A DNA stretch of 6,709 bases from Acidobacteriaceae bacterium. GTDB lineage: Bacteria > Acidobacteriota > Terriglobia > Terriglobales > SbA1. Position numbers and translations under genes: made by a program. The notes below the pieces were generated by a model. That model worked only from the letters and a program-made list of their open reading frames with translations. It searched no databases and was not told the DNA's origin. The stretch spans positions 16,596 through 23,304 of the forward strand of contig PMHI01000384.1 in assembly GCA_003156615.1 (NCBI GenBank). Reading direction: 5' to 3'. This document shows positions 1 through 5,966 of this stretch, piece by piece. How positions within the stretch are numbered: position 1 is the stretch's first letter; each line of letters starts with the position of its first letter.

Positions 1-97
1 GCCAGGTTTCGATCTCAGGAAACTTGGCGTTCAACCCGGCGGCGGCGTGCTCGGAGGTGTAGCGCGGCTGTTTGGGCATGGAGGTATTGTCCCACAT
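1..97 (-). CDS. N-terminal fragment, possibly 7-cyano-7-deazaguanine reductase QueF
   Basis: An open frame enters from the left edge and begins at ATG 97 or, in the same frame, ATG 79. From the second ATG it reads MPKQPRYTSEHAAAGLNAKF and then PEIETW before the window ends. The pattern of a short basic N-terminus, an 'RYTxEHAxxGL' stretch and then 'PEIETW' resembles what I remember of the N-terminus of some unimodular QueF proteins. QueF reduces preQ0 to preQ1 with NADPH in queuosine synthesis. The catalytic Cys and the QueF motif would lie outside the window, so the name rests on about 26 residues. No clear Shine-Dalgarno site precedes either ATG. A GGGA lies about 10 bases before ATG 79, which slightly favours that start. 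It lies 37-55 bp downstream of the VOC gene on the same strand and may be cotranscribed. Confidence 0.4.
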   Translation of the reverse strand, partial: MWDNTSMPKQPRYTSEHAAAGLNAKFPEIETW

Positions 98-134
98 GGA
101 TCGGGACGTGGGCGCGTGTCGATCATGGCGTCGC

Positions 135-488
135 TCAACGATCGAGCTTCAATGGACTCGGATGTTTTGGCTCGTAAACACCTATCTTGCCGCCGCCAGG
201 AAGGCTGAGGCTAGCAACTTTTCCCCAACGTTGTTCGCTTACATCCGAGACCATCACCTTCTTCGACTTGAGATCTTTCAAGGTCTCTCGGATGTCATCG
301 CACATAAAGTAAAGCTCGTGCTGGCCGTTCTTTTCGGAATCATGAAATGCGGCTTCGAGCGGCGGCATGGCGAAAATCAACCAGCCATGGCCGCCATCCA
401 CCGAGGAAAGCTTGAGTACATCGCGGAAGAAGGCTCGGTCCGCTTCCGGATCCTTGGTGTAGATAACAATGTGCGCGCCATTGATCAT
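135..488 (-). CDS. VOC-superfamily (glyoxalase/bleomycin-resistance fold) protein
   Basis: This is a 117-residue cytoplasmic protein with the single beta-alpha-beta-beta-beta plan of the vicinal oxygen chelate superfamily. It opens with a strand carrying His6 (GAHIVIYTKDPE), followed by a helix with the typical 'AxxFFRDVLKL' sequence (about 17-28). A second module contains HELYFMCDDI (57-66), and the last strand reads KIGVYEP with Glu106. His6, the His57/Glu58 region and Glu106 sit where metal ligands usually lie in this superfamily, so a metal-dependent enzyme is possible. The substrate cannot be read from sequence: lyase, dioxygenase and antibiotic-binding members share this fold. The size fits a one-domain subunit that normally dimerises. 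ATG 488 is chosen because a GGAG lies 7 bases upstream and the fold starts at once. It is divergent from the DinB gene. Confidence 0.8.
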   Translation of the reverse strand: MINGAHIVIYTKDPEADRAFFRDVLKLSSVDGGHGWLIFAMPPLEAAFHDSEKNGQHELYFMCDDIRETLKDLKSKKVMVSDVSEQRWGKVASLSLPGGGKIGVYEPKHPSPLKLDR

Positions 489-495
489 CGGTGAA

Positions 496-499
496 CTCC
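496..499 (-). promoter_or_regulatory. Shine-Dalgarno site of the VOC gene
   Basis: On the minus strand GGAG stands 7 bases before ATG 488. This supports that start over longer readings of the region. Confidence 0.5.
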
Positions 500-520
500 G
501 GTCTCAAAACGATGGAGGTC

Positions 521-549
521 ATTGTAATCGCCATGGTCAGCCCTTAAAA
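521..549 (-). promoter_or_regulatory. Candidate sigma70-type promoter of the VOC gene
   Basis: On the minus strand a -10-like TACAAT (526 to 521, five of six consensus bases) follows a weak -35-like TTTTAA (549 to 544) with a 17-base spacer. Transcription would start near 514, leaving a leader of about 26 bases that contains the GGAG site. The -10 and the spacing are good and the -35 is poor, so this is an inference only. Confidence 0.3.
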
Positions 550-607
550 CAATTGAATCTTCGGCGTCCGCCGAGTTCTCTTACGTATTGTTTGCCCAGA
601 GTCTGTC

Positions 608-1105
608 ATGGAAGTCAGCAGGGTTGCTTCATTTCTCGACTACTACGGAAAAATCCGCGAACGCACGCTTCGTGTGGTCGAGTGCATTCCGCCGGACCAA
701 TTTGATTGGACCTATCAAGCGGGCAAGTTCAGTTTCGCCGACCTCATCCGGCACATTGCGGCGATTGAGCGCTATCTGTACGCGGAAACCGTGCAAATGA
801 AGCCCAGCCGCTATCCGGGGCACGGCAAAGAATTGGCGGACGGACCGGAAAATGTCTTGGCGTTCATGAATCGGCTGCACGCGGAATCGGTGGGAATCTT
901 TGGCCGGCTTTCCGACGAAGACTTAAAGAAGCGGTGCCTCACTCCCACCGGAGCGGCGATTGGAATCGGAAAATGGCTGCGCGCCCTGGTCGAGCATGAG
1001 ATTCATCATCGCGGTCAGATTTACGTTTATCTGGCGATGCTCGGAATCAGCGCCCCTCCGATATACGGCCTGACTTCCGAAGAGGTGCGGGCTAAGAGCC
1101 AATAG
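608..1105 (+). CDS. DinB/YfiT-like four-helix metalloprotein
   Basis: This is a 165-residue protein of the DinB family, small four-helix-bundle proteins that usually bind a divalent metal through three histidines. The expected ligands are visible: His49 in 'LIRHIAAIERYL', then His130 and His134 in 'EHEIHHRGQIYVYL', the family's characteristic HxxxHRGQ signature near the C-terminus. The segment 'PPDQFDWTYQAGKFSFADLIRHI' (about 29-50) matches the usual first-helix and loop region. Length is normal for the family. Characterised relatives include damage-inducible proteins and thiol-S-transferases such as those using bacillithiol or mycothiol; which activity applies here cannot be told. ATG 608 is taken because the family N-terminus begins there, although upstream there is only a weak purine stretch (CAGAG). 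It is divergent from the VOC gene across 119 bp and stands alone on its strand. Confidence 0.85.
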   Translation: MEVSRVASFLDYYGKIRERTLRVVECIPPDQFDWTYQAGKFSFADLIRHIAAIERYLYAETVQMKPSRYPGHGKELADGPENVLAFMNRLHAESVGIFGRLSDEDLKKRCLTPTGAAIGIGKWLRALVEHEIHHRGQIYVYLAMLGISAPPIYGLTSEEVRAKSQ

Positions 1106-1286
1106 GCGTTCCTTTGCCGATTTTCAGACCCTCCCCCGGCCGTTTCGGTCAGCCTGCTCGCGCATCCCCCACCCCCCAGCCGCATCTAACCATGCAACGG
1201 CTTGGGTAGACGGCGTTCTTTCGTGGCCGCCTCAGTGATAGATTAGTCCTTGCTGTTGTCCTCGCCGTACCCTGAAAGATGACTGG
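1106..1286. other. Intergenic region between DinB and adaptor genes
   Basis: These 181 bases hold C-rich runs and no open frame of note. GGCCG-TTT-CGGTC (around 1139-1151) could form a 5-bp hairpin including one G-U pair, but no U tract follows. A weak promoter-like pair (TTCTTT at 1216, TAGATT at 1239, 17-base spacer) is present but far from consensus. I see no convincing RNA gene or terminator. Confidence 0.4.
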
Positions 1287-2540
1287 TTGGCCGCAACCAA
1301 CAACAATTCGAACGGACGTCCCGCCTCGCGCAAAGGCCGCATCTGGTTGACGGTAGGAGTAGTCGCCTTACTCGCCGTGATCCCTATTTTCACGCGACCC
1401 GGCCCGTTGAAGGTTCGCACCACCACGGTGGAACGTGGCCCCATCCGCAGCCTGATTTCCACCAACGGCAAAGTCGAGCCCATCCGGAACTTCGAGGCCC
1501 ACTCTCCCCTTGCCACTACGGTCAAGCGCCTATTGGTAAAAGAAGGAGACCATGTTCGCCAGGGTCAACTGCTCTTGCAGCTCGATGATGCCGACCTGCA
1601 AAGCCTAGCCGCCCGCGCGCAGGCTCAGATGAAGTCTGCACAGGCTGGTCAAGCCGAAGTCAACACCGGCGGTACCCACGAAGAACTCCTGACCCGAGAC
1701 GCACAACTTATTAAAGACCGCAATGCCCGCGACGCCGCCCAGCGCAGTCTGGATGCTCTCCGCCGCCTGCAGCAGCAGGGTGCAGCCTCGGCCGGTGAGG
1801 TCAAGCAGGCCGAAGACGCACTGCAGCGCGCCCAGGCCGACGTCACTCTGCAGGAGCAAGAGCAAAAAGACCGCTACTCGCAGCCGGAGATGGCAAAAGT
1901 TCAGGCGCTGGGACTAGAGGCGCAAGCCGCCTATGAAGCTGCCGAAGGTGCCCTCACGAAATCCAGCGTGCGCGCTCCCTTTGATGGCGTCGTCTACGCG
2001 CTTCCGGTGAAGCAAGGGGCTTACGTACAGACCGGGGACATGCTGTTGCAGGAAGGCGATCTTTCCCAAATGCTGGTGCGTACCTTCGTCGACGAACCCG
2101 ACATAGGCCGCCTCGCCACCGGCGAGAAAATCGAAGTCACCTGGGACGCCCTCCCCGGACGCATCTGGAACGGCGCTGTCAGTACCGTTCCCTCCACCGT
2201 CAAACTCCGCGGCACGCGCAACGTGGGCGAGGTCACCTGCACGCTCGACAACCATGATCGTCACTTGCTGCCCAACGTCAATGTAGGCGTTACCATCATC
2301 ACCGCTGAACACAGCGGCGTGCTCACGCTGCTGCGTGAAGCCGTGCGCATTGACGACACTAAGCCTTATGTTTATGAAGTAGTCGACGGCGAACTCAAGC
2401 ACCGCGGAGTCGAAGTCTCCCTCCAGAACCTTACGCGGGTCGAGATCACGGCCGGGCTTTCCGAACATTCCGTCGTAGCCCTGTCCTCAGCCGACGCCAA
2501 GCCCTTGACCGACGGCGCCCGCGTAAAGGTGGTGCCGTAG
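1287..2540 (+). CDS. HlyD/MacA-type periplasmic adaptor (membrane-fusion protein)
   Basis: This is a 417-residue inner-membrane-anchored periplasmic adaptor that would link an inner-membrane transporter to an outer-membrane channel. After a basic N-terminus (RKGR, 15-18) comes one membrane segment (about 19-35). The first half of the barrel-sandwich (lipoyl) domain follows ('VKRLLVKEGDHVRQGQLLLQ', 79-98). A long Ala/Gln/Glu-rich coiled-coil hairpin spans about 103-225. The second lipoyl half is 'SSVRAPFDGVVYALPVKQGA' (226-245), then a beta-barrel (about 255-340) and a membrane-proximal domain to the end. This order is that of MacA and RND adaptors. No ATG fits. The frame is open from 1242, and TTG 1287 is preferred because a GAAAG lies about 8 bases before it and a normal cytoplasmic N-terminus results. 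No ABC permease, ATPase or TolC-like gene adjoins it; the next gene, 3 bp on, is a TPR protein. Substrate unknown. Confidence 0.88.
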   Translation: MAATNNNSNGRPASRKGRIWLTVGVVALLAVIPIFTRPGPLKVRTTTVERGPIRSLISTNGKVEPIRNFEAHSPLATTVKRLLVKEGDHVRQGQLLLQLDDADLQSLAARAQAQMKSAQAGQAEVNTGGTHEELLTRDAQLIKDRNARDAAQRSLDALRRLQQQGAASAGEVKQAEDALQRAQADVTLQEQEQKDRYSQPEMAKVQALGLEAQAAYEAAEGALTKSSVRAPFDGVVYALPVKQGAYVQTGDMLLQEGDLSQMLVRTFVDEPDIGRLATGEKIEVTWDALPGRIWNGAVSTVPSTVKLRGTRNVGEVTCTLDNHDRHLLPNVNVGVTIITAEHSGVLTLLREAVRIDDTKPYVYEVVDGELKHRGVEVSLQNLTRVEITAGLSEHSVVALSSADAKPLTDGARVKVVP

Positions 2541-2543
2541 CAA

Positions 2544-3653
2544 ATGAAGTGGATCGTGGGGAACGATTGTCATCCTCCGCGCGAGTCTTGTCACTCCTCA
2601 CCAGGCGCGAAGCCCGGTAAGGAACCCGCTTTCCGACCTTCGTGGTTCCCGGGTGCCCCATTTCTCCCGTCTTTTGCGAGGAAGCCTGCCCTGAGCTTGC
2701 CAAAGGGTGGGGCTTTGGCTGTTCTTCTGTCTCTGACGTTATGCTCGATGGCCGCAACCCAAACTCCCCAAGACCTTCTAGCCACCGGCCACGTCGATCA
2801 AGCAATTCAAAGGCTCGAGCAGCAGATCCAAACCTTGCCCACGGCGGAACCCTACAACCTGCTCTGTCGCGCTCATTCAGAGCTGGGCGCCTGGGACGCC
2901 GGCATTCCAGCTTGCGAAAAAGCCGCGTCGCTCGCGCCCGATAACAGTCTCTATCACCTTTGGCTGGGCCGCATTTACGGCGAGAAGGCAGATCGCGCCA
3001 ATTTCCTTAGCGCCGCCAGCCTGGCCGGGAAGGTTCGCGCTGAATTCGAACGCGCCGTCGAGCTCGCTCCCAACAATTGGGAAGCCCGCACGGATCTTGC
3101 CGAGTTCTATCTCGAAGCTCCTGCCATCGTCGGCGGCGGCAAAGACAAAGCGCGCGCCCAGGCTGCTCTCCTCGCGCCCCTAAATCCAGCCATGGCGCAC
3201 TGGGTGCTCGCGCGCATCGCCGAAAAAAACAAAGACAACGCCGCGGCCGAACAGGAATATCGCGCCGCCATCGATGCCAGTCACGGAGGCGCCCGCGCCT
3301 GGGTGAATCTTGCCGGATTCTATCGCCACACCAACCGCCTCGACGACATGGAGCAAGCCTTGCGCACCATGGAGTCCAGCCCACTCGATCATCCCGCGGC
3401 CTTGGTCGATGGCGCCGGCATGTTGTCGCGAACCGGTCGCGACAATCCCATGGCCATCCGCCTCCTGCGCCGCTACATCGCGTCATCCAACACGGTCGAG
3501 GAAGCGCCTGTCTTCAAGGCTCACTGTCTGCTCGGAGAGTTACTTGAGAAGCAAGGCGACCGCCCCGCCGCTGCCGAACAATATCGCGCCGCCCTGACCA
3601 TGGCCCACAGCTACGGCCGAGCCCAGGAAGGACTGAAGCGCGCGACCCACTAG
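2544..3653 (+). CDS. Secreted tetratricopeptide-repeat protein with repeat-derived 5' end
   Basis: The frame encodes 369 residues, and from about residue 75 on it is a helical TPR solenoid with helix pairs around 77-133, 136-177, 180-210, 215-247, 250-280 and 322-357. Examples are 'NWEARTDLAEFYLEAPAIVG' and 'AAEQEYRAAIDASHGGARAW'. Such proteins are protein-binding scaffolds; no catalytic motif is seen. A good signal peptide is present, but only at residues 52-71 ('LPKGGALAVLLSLTLCSMAA'), with cleavage likely near SMA/A or MAA/T. Residues 1-51 are Pro/Ser/Arg-rich and derive from what looks like intergenic repeat DNA. I give the longest frame from ATG 2544, 3 bases after the adaptor stop. Translation more likely starts at TTG 2697 (or CTG 2691, 6 bases after a GAGGAAG), which would put the signal peptide at the N-terminus. 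Position and orientation suggest an operon with the adaptor and a periplasmic role. Confidence 0.8.
   Translation: MKWIVGNDCHPPRESCHSSPGAKPGKEPAFRPSWFPGAPFLPSFARKPALSLPKGGALAVLLSLTLCSMAATQTPQDLLATGHVDQAIQRLEQQIQTLPTAEPYNLLCRAHSELGAWDAGIPACEKAASLAPDNSLYHLWLGRIYGEKADRANFLSAASLAGKVRAEFERAVELAPNNWEARTDLAEFYLEAPAIVGGGKDKARAQAALLAPLNPAMAHWVLARIAEKNKDNAAAEQEYRAAIDASHGGARAWVNLAGFYRHTNRLDDMEQALRTMESSPLDHPAALVDGAGMLSRTGRDNPMAIRLLRRYIASSNTVEEAPVFKAHCLLGELLEKQGDRPAAAEQYRAALTMAHSYGRAQEGLKRATH
2569..2713. repeat. Dispersed intergenic repeat mosaic at the adaptor/TPR junction
   Basis: This stretch reads like stitched intergenic repeat units, not coding sequence. It begins TGTCATCC at 2569. It contains CCCTGAGCTTGCCAAAGGG (2689-2707), whose reverse strand gives the 'FGKLRAG' translation that I recognise as a frequent artefact of a dispersed repeat in environmental genomes. 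Around this unit, GCCCCA (2655-2660) and TGGGGC (2708-2713) form 6-bp inverted arms enclosing 47 bases. The only protein readings across it are Pro/Ser/Arg-rich on both strands. Copy number cannot be judged from one window, and recognition of the unit is from memory. Confidence 0.55.
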
Positions 3654-3765
3654 CCAGCCCCCGGCGTCATCAATGGTTCCGGGAGCTTAAGGCGGCTCTT
3701 GCGGCCCTGCGTCAACGAGGACCAGAAATCATCGAGTCCCAGCCCAGGCCGTAGCCGTTCGAGCG

Positions 3766-4389
3766 CTAGTGCGTCGAATCCCCATACTTAACCGAGCAGC
3801 CGTAGGGACGCGTCGCGGGCGTCGCCACCTGCTTGCCGGCCATAGCCTGCTCCAGCGCCAGACTGACGTAATTCGTCGCGCCAGGAACGTCGCTCAGGTC
3901 GGTTGTCGGTTTGTCGTCAATGGCGCCATCGTAGATCACCACGCCCTGCGGGTTGATGACAACCATCTGCGGAGATGTCTTCGCGTCGTAAAGATGGCCG
4001 ATCTCACCGGTCGAGTCGAGTAGTGCCGCGGTCGGCGCAGCCTGCATCTTCGCCATGTAGTCGTTCTCTTCGCTGGCAGTCGCATAACCCTGCTTGCCCG
4101 GAGCGGAAGACAGGATCGTAAACCAAACGACGCCCTGGCCCGTCCACTGCTTTTGCAGCCTCTGCATGTTGCCGCTCTTGTACTGCTTGCCCACGTAGGG
4201 GCACCCGTTGTTGTGCCACTCGAGGACCACATACTTTCCGTGAAAGTCCGAGAGTCGAAAGGTTTTGCCGTTGCTCGCCGCAGCGCTGAACTCCGGCGCG
4301 GCCTCGCCGACTTTTGCGGCCGAGATCAGTAGCGGAGCTGCACACAGCACCAGAACAACGACCGTCGGGCATAGAATCGAACGCTTCAT
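3766..4389 (-). CDS. Secreted redoxin (thioredoxin-fold, AhpC/TSA-like)
   Basis: This is a 207-residue exported redox protein. A signal peptide covers about 1-24 (MKRS, then a Val/Leu/Cys-rich core ending LLISAA). A thioredoxin-fold redoxin domain follows: 'APEFSAAASNGKTFRLSDFH' (31-50), the active-site strand 'YVVLEWHNNGCPYVGKQY' (53-70) with Cys63, 'GVVWFTILSSAPGKQGY' (86-102), and a cis-Pro loop at TSPQM with Pro140. The tail has a second cysteine in RPYGCSVKY (Cys198). There is no CXXC; position 66 is Val, so chemistry must use Cys63 with either Cys198 or an outside thiol, more like a peroxiredoxin or resolving-Cys scheme. Such 'GCPFV/GCPYV' redoxins are common secreted proteins of uncertain substrate. 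ATG 4389 follows a strong GGAGG with 10-base spacing. It lies 47 bp after the DsbD-domain gene on the same strand, which suggests that gene as a redox partner. Confidence 0.85.
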   Translation of the reverse strand: MKRSILCPTVVVLVLCAAPLLISAAKVGEAAPEFSAAASNGKTFRLSDFHGKYVVLEWHNNGCPYVGKQYKSGNMQRLQKQWTGQGVVWFTILSSAPGKQGYATASEENDYMAKMQAAPTAALLDSTGEIGHLYDAKTSPQMVVINPQGVVIYDGAIDDKPTTDLSDVPGATNYVSLALEQAMAGKQVATPATRPYGCSVKYGDSTH

Positions 4390-4399
4390 ATTTGTTGTC

Positions 4400-4404
4400 C
4401 CTCC
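4400..4404 (-). promoter_or_regulatory. Strong Shine-Dalgarno site of the redoxin gene
   Basis: GGAGG on the minus strand, 10 bases before ATG 4389, is the best ribosome-binding site in the window. It sits in the 47-bp gap after the DsbD-domain gene, so the redoxin can be translated independently from a shared message, perhaps at a higher level. Confidence 0.55.
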
Positions 4405-4436
4405 TATAAGGCTTGCACTGAATCGATTTCCCTACA

Positions 4437-5354
4437 TTAGCTGCTTTTCGCCGCGCCAGGCTTGCTGACAGGCGCATCAATCACGTAGGCCCGGTCGGTG
4501 GAAAACACGAGCACGCCCTTCAGGCGCTCGATCGGTTTGAGAAGCTGATTCGACTTCCGCAGCGTCAGCCGGAAGCCAGAGGCCACCGCCAGAAACTTCT
4601 GCGGTGCCGCATTGTCAATCTGCGACTCGGCCAGCGGGAAGAAAATCGCCTGCGTGATCGGATGGCCCGCAATCTGATGACCCAGGTTCGCGGTGAGCTC
4701 GAAAGAGTCCTTGGTGTCGGCCACCTTGAATGTCCAGCTCCCCGGCGCTGGGCGCGGCAAAGACTTGCGCGTGGCAGTGAACAAATCCGTGGTTCGTGCG
4801 TCCGGGGTTCGAGAATCCGGTGCGGGCGATTGCGATTTGACCGGGAGAGTAAGCGAAACTTGGGCCTTGCCCGGGATGCACATTTCGCGGCAGACCAGTA
4901 CCTTTACCTGGGCGACGAGCCGAACTGGCTGCTGCGCCGCCAGGCTAGCCTCCGCATGCATCGGCACCATTAGCGTCACCGCGTCCTCGTAGCCAAAATC
5001 CACAATGCTAGACGTCTCGAGACGCCGCGGCGCAGGCCACTCCGTTGCCCCAGCGCTGAGACCCGCCGGCAACTGCCACTCCACGCGGGGCGGCTCGCCC
5101 GAGTCGCCTGGATTGACCCAGTAGATGTGCCAGCCCTGCTCGAGTTGGAAATGCAACCCGAGGTAGAAGCTATGCCCGGCTGCGATCGATTGATTCTCAG
5201 CGATGAGTTCTAGCGTGCCGTGGGGGATGGGCGCGCCTTCCGCCCACGCAATTTCCGCGCACAGCAGCAGGACGACTCCGAATCTTAGAGCCCGGGAAAC
5301 TGCCGAACTCCGGTCCCAATCTCGCATGTTTCGTTTGATGCCGGAACCATCCAT
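4437..5354 (-). CDS. Stand-alone DsbD N-terminal (alpha) domain protein
   Basis: This 305-residue exported protein matches the periplasmic N-terminal domain of the thiol:disulfide interchange protein DsbD. A signal peptide spans about 20-38 (RALRFGVVLLLCAEIAWA, then EGAP). Family landmarks follow in order: 'QGWHIYWVNPGDSGEPPRVE' (73-92), 'WQLPAGLSAGATEWPAPRRL' (93-112), 'VDFGYEDAVTLMVPM' (118-132) and the redox pair VCREMCIPG with Cys155 and Cys159. A Pro/Asp/Arg linker (about 176-190) leads to a second beta-rich region ending 'LKGVLVFSTDRAYVID'. Full DsbD then continues into eight membrane helices and a thioredoxin domain. Here the protein stops at TAA 4437, so the electron-transporting part is missing and must come from another gene, such as a CcdA homologue. 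ATG 5354 has only a purine-rich AAGAAAGAA upstream; ATG 5327 (residue 10) is an alternative. The redoxin gene follows in the same direction. Confidence 0.85.
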   Translation of the reverse strand: MDGSGIKRNMRDWDRSSAVSRALRFGVVLLLCAEIAWAEGAPIPHGTLELIAENQSIAAGHSFYLGLHFQLEQGWHIYWVNPGDSGEPPRVEWQLPAGLSAGATEWPAPRRLETSSIVDFGYEDAVTLMVPMHAEASLAAQQPVRLVAQVKVLVCREMCIPGKAQVSLTLPVKSQSPAPDSRTPDARTTDLFTATRKSLPRPAPGSWTFKVADTKDSFELTANLGHQIAGHPITQAIFFPLAESQIDNAAPQKFLAVASGFRLTLRKSNQLLKPIERLKGVLVFSTDRAYVIDAPVSKPGAAKSS

Positions 5355-5374
5355 GATGTTCTTTCTTATCTAAC

Positions 5375-5389
5375 GGCGCGCGGCGCGCC
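5375..5389. repeat. Short GC palindrome upstream of the DsbD-domain gene
   Basis: GGCGCG and CGCGCC form a perfect 6-bp inverted repeat around a 3-base centre, 20 bases before ATG 5354. In the leader it would fold into a very stable small hairpin, or as DNA it could be a protein site. In GC-rich DNA such palindromes also occur by chance. Confidence 0.3.
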
Positions 5390-5503
5390 CCCGATTCCTT
5401 TCCTGAACCGCGTGCTCGCGGCGTTAGGCCCTCCCAGTTCCAGCCTCTGGCGCTCAGTCGGCGAAAGACATGAGACATTGGATGGAACGGCTTCTACCCG
5501 CGC

Positions 5504-5509
5504 TATAAT
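5504..5509 (+). promoter_or_regulatory. Consensus -10 element before the Hsp15-like gene
   Basis: A perfect TATAAT lies 25 bases before ATG 5535, so transcription would begin near 5516 with a leader of about 19 bases. No good -35 is found at 16-18 bases spacing (the best TTG-containing hexamer, TTGGAT at 5478, is 20 away). This also argues against translation from the upstream in-frame codon at 5412. Confidence 0.4.
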
Positions 5510-5534
5510 CCGACACCGACAGCAAAATAGAGCA

Positions 5535-5915
5535 ATGGCCAGCGTAAGAACGGACAAGTGGCTCTGGGCCGCCAGATTCTTCAAGACGAGAGCATTGGCC
5601 GCGCGAGCCTGTGACCTTGGCAGGATTCAATCCAACGCTCGGCCCGCCAAGCCCGCGCGCGAAGTCCGCATCGGAGACATGTTACGAGTCACCAACGATG
5701 GCGGCGACTTCGAGGTAGAAGTCCTGCTTCTCAGCGAGGTACGCGGCCCGGCCTCGGTCGCCCAAACCCTTTACCGCGAGACCGAAGCCAGCCGCGAGCT
5801 CCGCCAGAAAGTAGCAGCCGAACGCAAAGCCATGAAGCAGTTCGAAGAGTTACCCGCAGGCAGACCATCCAAACGCGACCGCCGGAGAATCATCCAGTTC
5901 CGCGGCCGAGCCTGA
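5535..5915 (+). CDS. hslR: Hsp15-like S4-domain RNA-binding protein
   Basis: This is a 126-residue basic cytoplasmic protein. The S4 RNA-binding domain begins at once: 'RTDKWLWAARFFKTRALAAR' (5-24), then ACDLGRIQSNARPAKPAREVRIGDMLRV (25-52), the classic S4 helix-helix-strand with the 'AKPAREVRxGD' turn. The C-terminal part is Arg/Lys/Glu-rich and ends with GRPSKRDRRRIIQFRG, the 'GRPTKRDRR' tail typical of Hsp15. The E. coli protein, of similar length (133 residues), binds 50S subunits with a nascent chain stranded after heat shock and helps recycle them. ATG 5535 is chosen because the domain starts there and a consensus -10 lies 25 bases upstream. The frame is open further, to 5412, but that stretch reads as non-family sequence. 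The Shine-Dalgarno site is weak (GAG). Divergent from the DsbD-domain gene. Confidence 0.87.
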   Translation: MASVRTDKWLWAARFFKTRALAARACDLGRIQSNARPAKPAREVRIGDMLRVTNDGGDFEVEVLLLSEVRGPASVAQTLYRETEASRELRQKVAAERKAMKQFEELPAGRPSKRDRRRIIQFRGRA

Positions 5916-5929
5916 CTGCCTCCGAACCC

Positions 5930-5966
5930 CGGCAAATTCAAAAGCGATCTCGGCAAACTTCAAAAG
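5930..5966. repeat. Imperfect direct repeat at the porin 3' end
   Basis: CGGCAAATTCAAAAG (5930-5944) is repeated as CGGCAAACTTCAAAAG (5951-5966), differing by one extra base. The second copy covers the porin stop codon and the first lies just beyond it, so a small tandem duplication of the gene end is likely. Confidence 0.6.

Noticed and set aside
553..607. Promoter for the DinB gene (TTGAAT at 553, TATTGT at 586)
   Set aside because: The spacer of 27 bases is far outside the usable range and no better pairing was found.
1216..1244. Promoter for the adaptor gene (TTCTTT and TAGATT, spacer 17)
   Set aside because: The spacing is right but only two of six and four of six consensus bases match; too weak to annotate as a site.
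1914..2468. Long 184-residue open frame on the minus strand
   Set aside because: It lies opposite the adaptor gene, whose translation shows clear family domains; the antisense frame shows no recognisable motif and follows from GC-rich codon bias.
3007..3547. Long Arg/Pro-rich open frames on both strands within the TPR gene
   Set aside because: Their composition is typical of out-of-frame reading of GC-rich coding DNA, and the TPR frame explains the region.
3654..3765. CCCGG/CCGGG pair (3660-3664, 3679-3683) as a terminator in the convergent gap
   Set aside because: Only 5 bp of stem with a 14-base loop and no U tract on either strand; not better than chance in GC-rich DNA.
4004..4480. 158-residue minus-strand frame overlapping the redoxin and the end of the DsbD-domain gene
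   Set aside because: It is a shadow frame of the redoxin gene, which has a signal peptide, an active-site motif and a strong ribosome-binding site.
5412..5534. Possible 41-residue N-terminal extension of the Hsp15-like protein
   Set aside because: The extension has no family similarity, would have to start upstream of the consensus -10 element, and the S4 domain begins right at ATG 5535.
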